In this document: piece after piece, positions 1-11,303 of the stretch | How the letters are laid out: each line of letters begins with the position of its first letter | Numbering within the stretch: the stretch's first letter is position 1 | From: Plasmopara viticola | Lineage: Eukaryota > Oomycota > Peronosporomycetes > Peronosporales > Peronosporaceae | Length of the DNA stretch: 64,000 nt | Assembly (NCBI GenBank): GCA_001695595.3 | Contig: MBPM02000085.1 | Span: forward strand, 236,462-300,461 | Direction of reading: 5' to 3' | Program-made: the position numbers and the translations under genes | Notes under the pieces: generated by a model | What the model was told of the DNA's origin: nothing | The model's input: the letters and a program-made list of their open reading frames with translations, nothing else | Databases searched by the model: none

Positions 1-109
1 TGGCTTACATAATTCATTGGGTTAGAGGTAGAATGTAGTTGCGAACTAAGGACCTTATGAACATATTCACCTTGCATTCTACCAACAAGTGCTCACTCGA
101 CTTATTCAA
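1..109 (+). mobile_element. Copia LTR-A, 3' part (cut by window edge)
   Basis: This stretch matches the 3' half of the LTR seen complete at 1,235-1,566 and 6,856-7,132, including the shared GCGAACTAAGGACCTTAT and the GTGCTCACT near the LTR end. It is on the plus strand and is followed directly by a minus-strand gag-pol fragment, so the LTR and its neighbour do not belong to one intact element. Confidence 0.75.
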
Positions 110-1234
110 TAGTTTCTATGCAAGATGAGGCAACTTTGACATAAAACTCACTCGCATTTGTTTGCCAAGTGCACAACCATCACACAGCTCCCACTGTTTG
201 ACGGAAGCAAGGTCAATGCCAACACCATAGTTTTTCTTGACGATAGTTTCAAGACCACTATGTCCAATGTGCCCAAGTCGAAGGTACCAGAGGTACAAAG
301 TGGTGTCCACATGACATCCCAACGAGCTTGTCACATTGGCTTCGTCAGTGCTGACAGGCGTCATACACAGTTTAAACAGCCCTTTGCCCTCGCGGACTCC
401 AAGCTTCCACTGCATTTCCTTTGCCAGAGCAAAACAGCCATCGGTTTCGAACATGGCTGGTCCAACATCCTTTGTGGAACGTATAACGGAAAAATTATTG
501 CACGATAGCTTTGGAATATGCCATACTCCTCGAAGCATGCCCATTTTATTTCCATGGGATTTCTTCATAGACATAACAATGTCGCCAGTCTCGATCGCCT
601 GAATAACACCGTCGTCTGCGAAATGACGTCCACCGGAGAAATACCCTTGTCATTCCATATGAACTCTTTCGAAAAAGTCATGTGCTGCGTTGCATTCGAG
701 TCAGCCAGCCATAGACAACTCGACTTGGTGGCTCTTGAGTTACCACCAACCGAGAAGAGAAAATCACCAGAGTCGACTTCACTCTGCGCGATATTTGCAT
801 GTTGTGCCGGCCGTTACCGATCTGCGTTCTCACTAATTCTCACGGGGCACTTGGCAATCCAATGTCCCTGTTCCCCACAATAATGGCACGCACTGCTGGC
901 CTTAGTAGTCGCTTGGCGTCCCTTGCGCCGTCCGTTGTCCGACGTCATATTCGCTTGTCCTTGCCCATGCGCGGCTCCATCGACGCCGCCACCTTGTTCC
1001 ATGCGTTTCATATCTTTGTTATATAGACGCGACCTCACAAGTTCCCATGTCAGCGTGTCAGAGCGCGACTCCAGCGCCGTGATGAGAAATTGGTACGAAT
1101 CACACAGATTTCCAAGAAGCGTGATTACCAGGTCGTCCTCACTCACCGCCCACCGCGTCAAGCTGCTCAGCCAACGCCTTAAGCTTGTTGATGAGCTCTA
1201 GCACACCGTCGCCATCCTCCATCATCGTCGTGAA
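110..1234 (-). pseudogene. Copia gag and GAG-pre-integrase fragment
   Basis: Reading from right to left, this holds the gag middle and C-terminal part with a zinc knuckle of CX2CX4HX4C type (CHYCGEQGHWIAKC, near 850-900), then a protease-linker area, then the GAG-pre-integrase domain (116-574, with YLRLGHIGHSGL and the CDGCALGKQ signature). The reading frame is broken between about 575 and 815, so no complete polyprotein can be made. The gag N-terminus is missing because the fragment is cut at 1,234 by a plus-strand LTR. The integrase core, reverse transcriptase and RNase H are absent. Gag would package RNA in a virus-like particle; this copy is a relic. Confidence 0.85.
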
Positions 1235-1566
1235 TGTTGTCGAAGATGTTGGCGAAGAAACGCCTCGGTCAGCGACTGCATATCGGTAAGTACCGATAAT
1301 TGCAATCAGTTGATGCTGCTTGAAGGAGCGGGTTCAAGGTGGGCAAAATATTGGTTTTAGGATGGGAAGATGGTTGCGCCTGGATGGGAAGATGAATGGG
1401 AAGATGATTGCGCATGGATTGGAAGATGATTGCGCCCGGATGGTAAGTCGTTTTGATTGGCTTAGAAAAATCATTGGCTTAGAGGTAGCATGTAGTTGCG
1501 AACTAAGGACCTTATAAATATATTCACTTTGCATATTGCCAACTAGTGCCCAACCAACTTTTTGAA
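1235..1566 (+). mobile_element. Copia LTR-A, complete 5' copy
   Basis: It starts TGTTGTCGAAGATG, the same start as the LTR copies at 6,856 and (inverted) 3,709 and 11,586, and ends just before a conserved primer-site-like stretch (compare CGGTTATGAGCCCAAGC after the LTR at 7,132). It carries GGACCTTATAAATATATTC, a plausible TATA region. It is longer than its relatives because a GATGGGAAGATG-type segment is repeated several times at about 1,362-1,440. Confidence 0.8.
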
Positions 1567-3414
1567 TTGGTTTTAGCCCAAGCCCCACCGACTCTGCCTT
1601 TTCGCCCCTGACTCTGCCTTCGCCACCATGGACGCGTCTACGCCAAGTCGGATTAACAAGTTCGACGGCACCAACTTCCACAAATAGAAATTTAAGATGC
1701 AGATGGTGTTGGAGAAGAAGGATCTGTGGGACGTGGCAAGTGGCAAGTGGCGGGATCAAGTTGGAGCAATGCGTTACTTCGCTGAACCGAGGAACCTTTA
1801 AGAGGAAGTCACGCAAGGCGCTTGCGATCATCTGTCTTGGGATGGAAGATTCGCAGCTGCCACTGATTCGTTTAGCGACTGGCGCGCATGATGCATGGTC
1901 AATGCTCGAAGAACACTTTGAGAAGAAGAGCCTCGCCAATCGACGCTTCCTTCGTCGACGTTTCCTGACAGCAACAATGGATGAAGATGATGATGTGCTT
2001 CAGCACATAAACGAATAAAGACACCAGCGGAGCAGCTTGATGCGATCGGGGCTCCAGTTAGCGAGGACGACTTGGTTATCACGCTCTTGAGTAATTTGTG
2101 TGAATCGTACCAATTTCTCATCACGGCACTGGAGTCACGTGCTGATTTTGTGACGTGGAAGCTCGTAATCTCTCGGCTATTACATGAGGACATGAAACGC
2201 AAGGATCAAGGTGGCGGCATTAATGGAACCGCGCACAACCATGGGCAAGCATTCATGGCTAATGATAGCATCAAGCGCAAAGGACGTCCTGTGCAGGCAA
2301 AGACAAGTGGGTCTTGCCATCACTGTGGGGAACAAGGTCATTGGATTGCCAAGTGTCCCGTGCGATCTCTAGATAATGTGGAGCGACAAAGGCCGCAGCG
2401 AGCGAATGTTGCACAAGTTGAAGATGATTCTAGCGAATTTCTGTTTTCGGTGGGAGGCGCAAGTGCTCCCAAATCAAGCTGTGTGGGCTGGTAGACTCGG
2501 GTGCAACTCAGCATATGACGCATTTGAAAGACTATATGATCAACTACAAGGCCATGTCTCCGGTGGACGTACACCTTGCTGATGACGGTATTGTTCAAGC
2601 AGTTGGAATGGGTGACATAGTTTTGTCAATGCAAACACCACATGGAGTCAAGAAAGGTGTGCTTACAGGTGTGTGGCACATTCCAAAACTACTGCGAAAT
2701 TTGTTGTCAGTGAGCCGTTTTACGAAGGATGTCGGACCACCAGTTACTTTTGAGCGAGATGGTTGCTTTGCCGATGCAAAAGGTGTGCGATGACAACTTT
2801 GATGGGATGCCATGGGGACACCAATAGGTACCTCTGGCACCTTCGACTTGGTCACGGAAGTGGTATTGACATTGCGTCTGTTAAGCAGTGGGAGGCGTGT
2901 GACGAGTGTTCGCTTGGCAAACAAAATCGTACAAGCTACACCAAGTCATCGCCTAACCGTGCGAAACAAGTGCTAGAGGTCATTCCCACTGATGTTTGTG
3001 TCCCCATTCAGACGCCTACTTATAGTGGAAAGCGATACTTCGTCTCATGTATTGACTACAAGTCACACTTCTGTATAGTATACTTGTTGCGCAGCAATCC
3101 GTAGTTGCGGCCAAGTTTGCTGAATATGCTGCGCTTGCTGAAACGCAGACCGGGTATCGAGTCAAGTCGCACCGCAGTGACAATGGCGGCGAATATGCTT
3201 CGCAAAGAATGGCCAAGTTTTGCAGTGACCGGGAAATTACTCAAACGTTCACCCCACCGTACACTCCACAGCTGAATGGAGTGGCTGAGTGCATGATTCG
3301 AACGTTGGTCGAGTGCGCGAGGTGCATGATGGAACACGCTGGAATATCGAAAGTTTATTGGGGCGAAGCAGTTATGACTGCTGTGTTCCTACGAAATCGT
3401 GGTCCTACACAGGC
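1567..3414 (+). pseudogene. Copia gag, GAG-pre-integrase and integrase part
   Basis: Gag starts at the ATG at 1,628 (MDASTPSRINKFDG). An in-frame TAG appears after FHK, where related copies at 7.2 and 9.9 kb have FHTWKF or FQTWDF, so tryptophan became a stop. Further frameshifts lie near 1,730 and 2,020. The zinc knuckle (CHHCGEQGHWIAKC) is near 2,320-2,360. The protease-like and GAG-pre-integrase regions follow to about 2,930, with a deletion inside the latter. The integrase core spans about 2,960-3,410, with DVCVPIQTPTYSGKRYF, the SDRE and YTPQLNGVAE motifs and WGEAVMTAVFLRNRGPT. The body then stops at 3,414, where a minus-strand LTR-B begins. Reverse transcriptase and RNase H are absent. 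Confidence 0.85.
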
Positions 3415-3965
3415 TGTTATTCTTATTCTTGTTAAAAAGGTCGAAGTGAGCACTAGTTGGCAAAATGCAAGAAGAATATATTTATAAGGTCCTTAGTTCA
3501 CAACTACATGCTACCTTTAAACCAATGATTTATCTAAGCCAATCAGAACGACTTACCATCCGGGTGCAATCTTCTTCCCATCCCAAGGTCGATCTTTTGC
3601 CCATCTTGAACCCGCTCCTTTAAGCAGTCATCAATTGATTGCAGATACCTGTACTGACCGATATGTAGTCTTTGGTCGAGGCGTTTCTCCGCCACCATCT
3701 TCGACAACAATTCTGAGGCCGAAAGTTAAGGAAGGCTGAAGAAGCGAAGTGAAGAGTCGTTTGCGTTAAAACGAAGACACTTGAACGAGTGGAAGTAAAT
3801 TTGGAAGTGATTGATGTATTGGAGCTTACACTTCTACTTCTCGTAACCACTCATTCTACATAACGTGATTACCTTAAGCTGTTAAAAGTTAAGACTATGC
3901 TGAACCGCGGTTCGAATTGGACCGGGTTCGGTTTGTGTACATTTCCTAAATCCATAATTCCAACA
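3415..3965 (-). mobile_element. Copia LTR-B (3' LTR), split by a solo LTR-A
   Basis: On the minus strand the sequence GAGGGGGCG, a polypurine-tract-like stretch, sits just before TGTTGGAATTATGG at 3,965, which is the expected junction between RNase H and the 3' LTR. The left end TGTTATTC at 3,415 would be the CA end of the LTR on the minus strand. The LTR is interrupted at 3,430-3,709 by a solo LTR of the other family. The exact left end is inferred. Confidence 0.55.
3430..3709 (-). mobile_element. Solo Copia LTR-A with target-site duplication
   Basis: This is a 280-bp LTR in reverse orientation, beginning TGTTAAAAAGG and ending TTCGACAACA, so it has the terminal TGTT/AACA inverted repeat of this family. 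It is flanked by the 5-bp direct repeat ATTCT at 3,425-3,429 and 3,710-3,714. A lone LTR with a perfect duplication is the usual product of an insertion followed by LTR-LTR recombination. Confidence 0.85.
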
Positions 3966-6855
3966 CGCCCCCTCAATGCGAACCGACTTGTATGCCAAGG
4001 GCCTCTGTCGTATTCTTGTGGCGCGGTCCTGGTAAGCCTTCTGTCATAATGTCCGCCAGCATGTTGTCGGTTTCGCAATACTCAAGATGTAATTTGCCAC
4101 GCTTGACTTCGTCGCGGATGTGGTGGTACTTGATGTCGATATGTTTGGCTCGGCCGTGATTGACAGGATTCTTGGTCATCTTGAGGCGAGACTGGTTGTC
4201 ATCAAAAATCTTGAGCTCTGGTCCAGGCTCACCTGCCGCATCCAGAATCTCGCACAGTAAGCGATAAACCCACTCACCTTGTTGTACCCGGTAATGTACT
4301 CCGCTTTGCTGATTGACAATGAAACGCTTGACTGCATTTTACTTCCCCAGCTTACCGGAACTTTCGTCAGTATGAAAGCGAAACCAGAAGTTGACTTGCG
4401 GTCGGTGTGATCGCCTGCCCAATCTGCGTCGGAGTATCCACAAAATTCGACTTTTTTGCCAGGCTGAAAGCAAATACCATGAGATTTTGTACCTTGAGAT
4501 TAGCGAAATATACGCTTTACTGCACTCCAATGCTCAATCTGTGGGTTTTCCATGAATCGTGATACATAGCCAACTGCAAACGCAATATCTGGCCGCGTCG
4601 CTGTCGTCAGATGCATGAGAGCTCCGACCGCTTCTCGAAATGGCGCATTTATCTTGGTTGGAGAGTCGCTTGGCACGAGCTTTGTGCTAATGTCTGTTGG
4701 ACTAATAATTGACTTGCAATCAACCATACCGAATCGCTTATGAATGTCATTAATGTATCGCCGTTGACTCATTGTAACGCTGCCGTTGTCGTTGTCTAAA
4801 AGCTCAATGCCTAGGACAAACGTGCAGTTGCCACTATCGGTCATCTCAAGACGGTTTTTCAAGGCGATTTTCGTATATGCAATTAATGCTGTTGAACTCC
4901 CAGTAATCGAAACATCATCGACATAAACCACATGTATATGGTATGTAACATATATATTTTTTGCCGAAATTAACATCGTATCTCCAATTTTTCCATTTTT
5001 TTATAAATATAAATGCATTGCCTGGACAATGCATACCACGCAGTGGTCGGTCGAAGTCTTGATGTAAAGGCACTGATCGAAGGCTGAAAGTTGATATCCA
5101 ATCGAGCACACAAACTCATCAAAAGTTTCATTCCATACGCGAGAAGCTTGTTTCAGGCCATAAATTGCCTTGTCGAGACAAGACAGTCAAATTAATTGTC
5201 AACCCATTCTGGCGTAGTGCAGTAACCAACTTCCTTCATCCTTCTATACAGAAAGGCTGTCACTGCATCCAATTGATCAAGTGGCCACTCAAAGTATTTC
5301 GTCAAGGCGATGACAATTCGTAACGTTACGTACTTGACCACAGAAAACAATTCTGTACAGTCAATTCCATATTTCTGTCGAAAGCCCTTTGCCACGAGTT
5401 GAGCCTTGTATTTTTACTTGGTTCCGATAGCATGTAATCCTGATGGCAACTTTGCAGCTCGAAAGACTTGACGAAGTCGCATTGAATCAAGTTCCGCACG
5501 TATAGCTTTGCGCCAATGAAGCTGGTCTGGTCCATTTACAGCATCTTGATAGTGGCTGCTTCGGATAAGTCGTAAGCTCCGACAGTGTTTACACTCGCAC
5601 GCCAGAATGTCGGCGAAGTTGAGTCGATGTTTTCGTCCTCGGAAGCATGAGCTTCTTGGCCAAGGCTAGATCCTGTTTGCACACGAAATTGCCGCTTGGT
5701 TCGACGTGGGTCCATTTCTTCAGGAGCACTTGTTTCTTCCAATCCTGCATCACGATACTCGGGACTTATATTCTTTCTGATTGGTTCTGTTCTTTTTGTC
5801 GCAGCTTGCGCTTACCTGTTTGCTTGAAATTCGTCATGTATGTGAAGCCGTTGTCTTCTATTTTGAGTGAGTCAGAGTCCATGTTTGCTTTTTAATGTCG
5901 TCAAAAATGTTGACTTCCAAATCACCAAAACTTGATTCATCAAACTTTACGTCCCTACTGATCACTATCTGCTGAGTTTGGATGTCGTAGACTCGATATG
6001 CTTTGAACACTTCTTCATAGCCTACAAACACACCAACTCGAGACTCGGGGTCCCACTTGAGCCTCTTTTTCTTCGGAATTAACATGTAGGCCCGACAACC
6101 AGAAACACGCATATGTCCAACACTAAGCTTGAGCTTGAAAATGATTTCGAATGGAGTCTTGATCTTGATTTGGAGAGGGAAGGTGGCTCTTAATGTATAT
6201 TGCAGTCATAGCAGCTTCTCACAGAAACTCATGTCCAGTTTAGCAAGATGTAGTATGCTGCGTCCAATAGTCACAATTGTCTCTATAGCGCGCTCAAATG
6301 TTCCGTTGGTTTGATGCGCATATGGAACTGTTACCTGCTGCTCAACACCCTCGTTCTCGTAGAAAACCTTCAGCGAGTTGGTTGCAAACTCACGAGCTCC
6401 GTCATGTCATACAAACTTGACCTTTTTTTCAAACTGAGTCTGGACCTTCGAAATGAAAGTCTTGATTGCATCTTCGCTGTCCGATCTGGCTCGCACGTAG
6501 AAACCCTTCATACATCCACTGGCCTCGTCCAAAATGAGTAGTAGATACTTGCTCCCGCCAAGTGATACTTGCTCCATTGGGCCACAGATGTCAAAGTGTA
6601 GGAGCTCAAAGGAGGCAAAGCGCCGCAGTTCAGGATCACTTGGAAACGGTTTCTGGACCATCTCGCCCTCTTGGCACCCGCGACAAATGCTCGGCAAAAT
6701 TGGCATTGATGCATCAGAAACGTCGTTCATCATTCCACTAGCAATCATTTGGCGGAGCACATCACTTGGCGCGTGTTCCAATCGTGCATACAGGTCAATC
6801 TTGTTAGTTGATACAACCACATTAGCCGATGGCCGTAGGGTCCGTAGTCAGTAAA
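3966..6855 (-). pseudogene. Copia integrase, reverse transcriptase and RNase H (LTR-B family)
   Basis: Reading right to left: the pre-integrase and integrase start (6,407-6,820, with HFDICGPM and LLILDEASG), the integrase C-terminal part (5,858-6,112), a linker, the reverse transcriptase start (5,192-5,395, KGFRQKYGIDCTELFS), the palm with the catalytic YVDD box (4,500-4,976), and RNase H with the HIDIKYHHIRDEVKRG stretch (3,973-4,200). Several frameshifts and stops separate these pieces. Gag is absent: the right end at 6,855 runs into a plus-strand LTR-A. The protein differs clearly from the LTR-A family copy at 11.6-14.2 kb, so this is a second Copia lineage. Confidence 0.85.
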
Positions 6856-7132
6856 TGTTGTCGAAGATGCTGGCGGAGAAACGCCTCGACCAGCGACTAC
6901 ATATCGGTAAGTATTGGTATCTACAATCCGTTGATGGATGCTTGGAGGAGCCGGTTCAAGATGGACAAAAGATCGGTTTTGGGTTGGGAAGGTGATTGCG
7001 CCCAGATGGTAAGTCGTTCTGATTGGCTTAGATAAATCATTGGCTTAGAGGTAGCATGTAATTGCGAACTAAGGACCTTATAAATATATTCACTTTGCAT
7101 TTCACCAATAAGTGCACACTTGACCTTTCTTC
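6856..7132 (+). mobile_element. Copia LTR-A, complete 5' copy
   Basis: It starts TGTTGTCGAAGATGCTGG and ends close to 7,132, followed by CGGTTATGAGCCCAAGC. This post-LTR stretch is shared with the copies at 1,567 and 9,867 and is the likely tRNA primer-binding region. The length of about 277 bp agrees with the solo LTR at 3,430-3,709. Confidence 0.8.
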
Positions 7133-8086
7133 CGGTTATGAGCCCAAGCTCCGTCTTTCCAAACTCCGACACCGACTTTGCCCTTGTCATGGATGTCTCC
7201 ACCACCAACCGCTTAAAAAGTTCGATGGAGCGAACTTTCAAACGTGGGATTTTAAGATGCAGATGGTGCTGGAGGAGCGTGACTTGTGGGAAGTGGTGAG
7301 CGGGGAGATCAAGCTGGAACACCTGACCACTGCGCTGGACCAGAACACGTTCAAGCGCAAGTCGAGGAAGACGCTTGCGATTATCTGTCTTACGATGGAG
7401 AATTCGCAGCTGCTGTTGGCTCGTTCGGCAAGTGGGCACACGATGCATGGTCGCGGCTTGAGGGACACTTTTAGAAGAAGAGCCTTGCGAATAAGCTCTT
7501 TCTTCGTCGTCGCTTGTTCACGGCCAAGATGGATGAAGGGGAAGATGTGCTCGCGCACATTAACAAGATTGAGACGCTGGCGAAGCAGCTCGATGCTGTG
7601 GGTGCTCCGCTTAGTGAGAACGACCTGGTGATTACGCTTTTGGCAAGTCTCGGCGAGTCGTACGCGTTTCTTATCACGGCACTCGAGTCAAGAGCCGACT
7701 CTTTATCGTGGGAGTTCGTCACGTCTCGGCTGCTACACGAAGACTTAAAGCGCAAAGAGCAAGGTGGCGGCGTCGATGGAGCCGCGCACGGTCAAGGTCA
7801 AGCATTTGCGATGACAGACAATGGACGACGCAAAGGACGACAGGCGTCAGTAAAGGCCAGCAGTACCTTTAACTTTCGCGGAGAGCATGGGCATTGGATT
7901 GCCAAGTGCCCGGCTCAAATTCGTGACAATGCGGAGCGACAGCGACCGCAGCATGCTAGTGTCGCGCAGAGTAATGATGATGACGCTGGCGACTATCTTT
8001 TCTCGGTTGATGAAGATGCCTATTCCACCAAGTCGAGCTGTGTGTGGCTGGTTGACTCGGGGGCCACTCAACACATGACATACTCT
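7133..8086 (+). pseudogene. Copia gag, truncated by an inserted element
   Basis: The gag reading starts at 7,189 (MDVSTTNRLKKFDGANF). Its conserved core (KSRKTLAIICLTMENSQLLL, then DEGEDVLAHINKIETLAKQL) is split by a frameshift near 7,430-7,510. From 7,514 one frame stays open to 8,086 and includes a damaged zinc knuckle in which the first two cysteines are lost (NFRGEHGHWIAKC). The frame reaches the retropepsin-like start WLVDSGATQHM and is then cut at 8,086 by a minus-strand LTR-B. Confidence 0.85.
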
Positions 8087-8392
8087 TGTAAGTCTGAAGC
8101 AAAGGAGTAGGGAGCAAAGCTTGCGGGGAGCGAAGAGCGAAGGAGGCACTTGAGCTGTTGAAGGAAGATTCGAAAGTGATGCATTTAATGTTAGTTCTAG
8201 CTGATGAGACATGCACTAGCTCTTTCTATCATTTAGTTCGTCTAATCACAATCATTTCTTACTCGTCCACTCATCCTGCTCGTCCAACCAACGTGAGATC
8301 GTATTGGACCGGTTCGGGCCAACCGGTTAATGGGTACAGCTGGTACATGGGTACAGCTGGAATATTTTACCATGAACTGGTCACCCTCAACA
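8087..8392 (-). mobile_element. Copia LTR-B, 3' LTR
   Basis: On the minus strand this runs from TGTTGAGGGTGACC to CTTACA, about 306 bp, with TG..CA ends. It is preceded by the polypurine-like GAGGGGGCG next to the end of RNase H, exactly as at 3,966. It interrupts the plus-strand gag at 8,086; the 5-bp flank is ACTCT, but the other side of the insertion is missing, so a target duplication cannot be confirmed. Confidence 0.7.
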
Positions 8393-9640
8393 CGCCCCCT
8401 CAATGCGAACACGCGTGGATGCCAAAAGCTGTCGTTGTGTCCTTGTGACGTGTTCCTGGAAGAGCCTTGGTCATGATGTCCGCGAGCATGATGGCTGTCT
8501 CGCAGTACTCCAGCTTAACTTCACCGCGTTTGACTTCATCACGGATGTGATGGTACTTAATGTCGATGTGCTTGGCACGTCCGTGGTTCACTGGATTCTT
8601 CGTCATCTTGATGCATGACTGATTGCCTTCAAAGATCTTGAGTTCCGGCGTGGTCTCATTCGCAGCCGTCAAAATCTCGTGCAGGAGATGATGAATCCTC
8701 TTGCCTTCTTGTATAGCCGGACTCGAACCGATGTGCTCTGCTTCGCTGGTAGAGAGCAACACACTCGACTGTTTCTTGCTTCCCTAGCTGATGGGTGCGT
8801 TCATCGATACGAACGCGTAGTCCGAAGTCGACTTGCGGTCCGAGTAGTCGCCTGCCCAGTCTGGGTCCGAGTATGCGCGGTAGTCCACTTTGTTTCCGGG
8901 CTTAAAACACAGTCTATGCGACTTGGTTCCTTGGAGGTAGCGTAGAACTCTCTTGACTGCAGTCCAATGCTCGTCTTGAGGGTTTTTCATAAACCACGAC
9001 GCATATTCAACGGCAAAGGCGAAATTCGGGCGAGTCGCTGTCATTAGAAGCATAAGTGCACCGATTGCTTCACGGAACGGAACGCTTGTTGCTGCCGGCT
9101 TGTTACTTGGAACAAGTCGAGTGCTTGGATCCGCCGTTACAACGGACTTGCTGTCGTGCATGCTGAAGCGCTTGAGTATGTCTTCGATGTAGCGCCGCTG
9201 GAACACTGTCACACTGCCGTCAGGGTCTTTCCCCAGCTCCATACCCAGGACGAAGACGCATTTACCGCTGTCCGTCACCTCGAAGCGTGTCTTCAAGTCA
9301 TTCTTGGTACGCGCGATATGGTCGGTTGAGCTTCCTGTGACGAGTACATCGTCGATGTAAACCAGAAGCAGTACGCAGTGGACATCCAATCTTGATGTAC
9401 AGACAGGGATCGAAAGCTGAACCTTGGAAGCTGATGGTGCACACGAACTCGTCGAAGGTCTCGTTCAAAACTCGCGAGGCTTGCTTGAGTCCATAGATTG
9501 CCTTAACTAGCTCGAGACAGTCGAAGTCATCAGCGAGATCAAATCCTTCTGGCGTTGCGCAAACACTTGCTCCTTCATGACGCCGTACAAGAATGCTGTC
9601 ACCACATCCAGTAGGTCCAGAGGCCAGTTGAGGTATTTAT
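8393..9640 (-). pseudogene. Copia reverse transcriptase C-terminal half and RNase H (LTR-B family)
   Basis: From right to left the fragment has the reverse transcriptase finger/palm border (near 9,560-9,640, WPLDLLDVVTAFLYGVMKE), the catalytic box as YIDD in place of the more usual YVDD (8,784-9,389), the conserved TATRPNFAFAVEYAS and VLRYLQGTKSHRL, and RNase H ending HIDIKYHHIRDEVKRGEV (8,400-8,762). A stop and a frameshift separate the two main pieces near 8,770. The element is cut on its 5' side at about 9,640 by a truncated plus-strand LTR-A. It is closely related to the copy at 3,966-6,855. Confidence 0.85.
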
Positions 9641-9866
9641 CGATAAGTACTGGTATCTGCAATCAATTGATGACTGCTTGAAGGAGTGGTGCAAGATGGG
9701 CATAAGATTAGTTTGAGATGGGAAGATGATTGTGCCCAGATGGTAAGTCGTTTTTATTGGCTTAGACAAATCATTGGCTTAGAAGTAGCATGTAGTTGCG
9801 AGCTAAGGACCTTATAAATATATTAACTTTGCATTTTACCAGCTAGGGCACACTTGACCTTCTTTA
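9641..9866 (+). mobile_element. Copia LTR-A, 5'-truncated
   Basis: It matches the LTR at 6,856 from ATCGGTAAGTA onward but lacks roughly the first 45 bp, including the TGTT start. The 3' end is followed by TAGGTTATGAGCTCAAGC, as in the other copies. Confidence 0.75.
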
Positions 9867-11303
9867 GGTTATGAGCTCAAGCTCCATCTTCCCTAACTCC
9901 GACACCGACGTTACCCTTGCCATGGACGCCTCCACCACCAACCGCATTAACAAGTTCGATGGAGCGATCTTCCACACGTGGAAGTTTAAGATGGAGATGG
10001 TGCTGGACGAGTGTAACTTGTGGGAAGTGGTGGGCGGGGATCAAGCTGGAACACCTGACTACTGCACCGGACCAGAACACGTTTAAGTGCAAGTCGAGGA
10101 AGGCGCTCGCGGTCATTTATCTTGCGATGGAGAATTCGCAGCTGCCCTTTTCGTGGCCGTTTTCGGTAAGTGGGGTACACGATGCATGGTCGCGGCTTGA
10201 GGGACACTTCGAAAAGAAGAGCCTTGCGAATAAGTGCTTTCTTCTTCGTCGGTTCATCACGACCAAGATGGATGAAGGGGAAGATGTGCTCGCGCACAAT
10301 AACAAGATAAAGACGCTGGCGGAGCAGCTCGACGCTGTGGGTGCTCCGGTGTGCGAGGACGACTTGGTGATTACGCTTTTGGCAAGTCTCAGCGAATCGC
10401 ACGCGTTTCTTATCACGGCACTTGAGTCAAGAGCCGACTTTTTTATTGTGGGAGCTCGTCACGTCTCGGCTGCTACACGAAAAACTTGCGATAACAGACA
10501 ACGGACGACGCAAAAGGCGACAGGCGTCAGTAAAGCCTAGCAGTACTTGTCACTATTGTGGAGATCATTGGCATTGGATTGCTAAGTGCTCGGCTCGAAT
10601 TCGTGATAATGCGGAGCGACAGCGACCACAGCGTGCTAGTGTCGCGCAGAGTAACGATAATGACTCTGGCGACTACCTTTTCTCGGTTGGTGAAGCTGCC
10701 TATTCCACTAAGTCGAGCTGTGTGTGGCTAGTTGACTCGAATGCCACTCAACACATGATACACTCGAATGAGTACATGAAAAATTACAAGAGAATCGATT
10801 CAGTGGATGTGCATCTCGCGGATGATGGCGTGTTTTAGCTGTGGGAACGGGTGACATTGTTATGTCAATGTTTACGCCTAGAGGAATGAAGAAGGGTGTT
10901 CTTACGTCGGTTTGGCACATTCCGAAACTTTCGCGCATTTTATTCTCCGTTGGACGCTTTACAAAGGATGTTGGTCTAGTTACGTTTGAGCACGACGGCT
11001 GCTTTGCTGAAGCGAAAGGTCTTCGCTGGAAGTTGGGCGCTCGTGAAAGAAAGAGGTTGTTTAAGCGCTGCATGAAGCCAGTTATTATTGACAAAGCCAA
11101 TTTGACTAGCTCGTTGGGATGCCATGGGGACATCACGTCGTACCTCTGGCACCTTCGACTAGGTCACATTGGTCACGATGGTCTTTCTACAATTGTCTCA
11201 AAAGGCTGTGGTGCAGGTATTGACCTGAAGTATGTTAACAAGTGGGAGCTGTGCAAAGGGTGCGCTCTTGGCAAACAGACGCGGGTAAGCTTTATGAAGT
11301 CTT
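9867..11303 (+). pseudogene. Copia gag and GAG-pre-integrase
   Basis: Gag starts at 9,922 (MDASTTNRINKFDG); an upstream ATG at 9,871 lies in the leader. Frameshifts occur near 10,040 and 10,450, the latter with a deletion between the gag core and the basic linker. The zinc knuckle is intact (CHYCGDHWHWIAKC, near 10,550). A retropepsin-like WLVDSNATQHM has Asn where the catalytic DSG has Gly. After a stop at about 10,838 the GAG-pre-integrase domain is open from 10,841 to 11,308 (YLWHLRLGHIGHDGL, CKGCALGKQTRVSFM). The segment ends at a minus-strand LTR-A at the very start of integrase. Confidence 0.85.
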
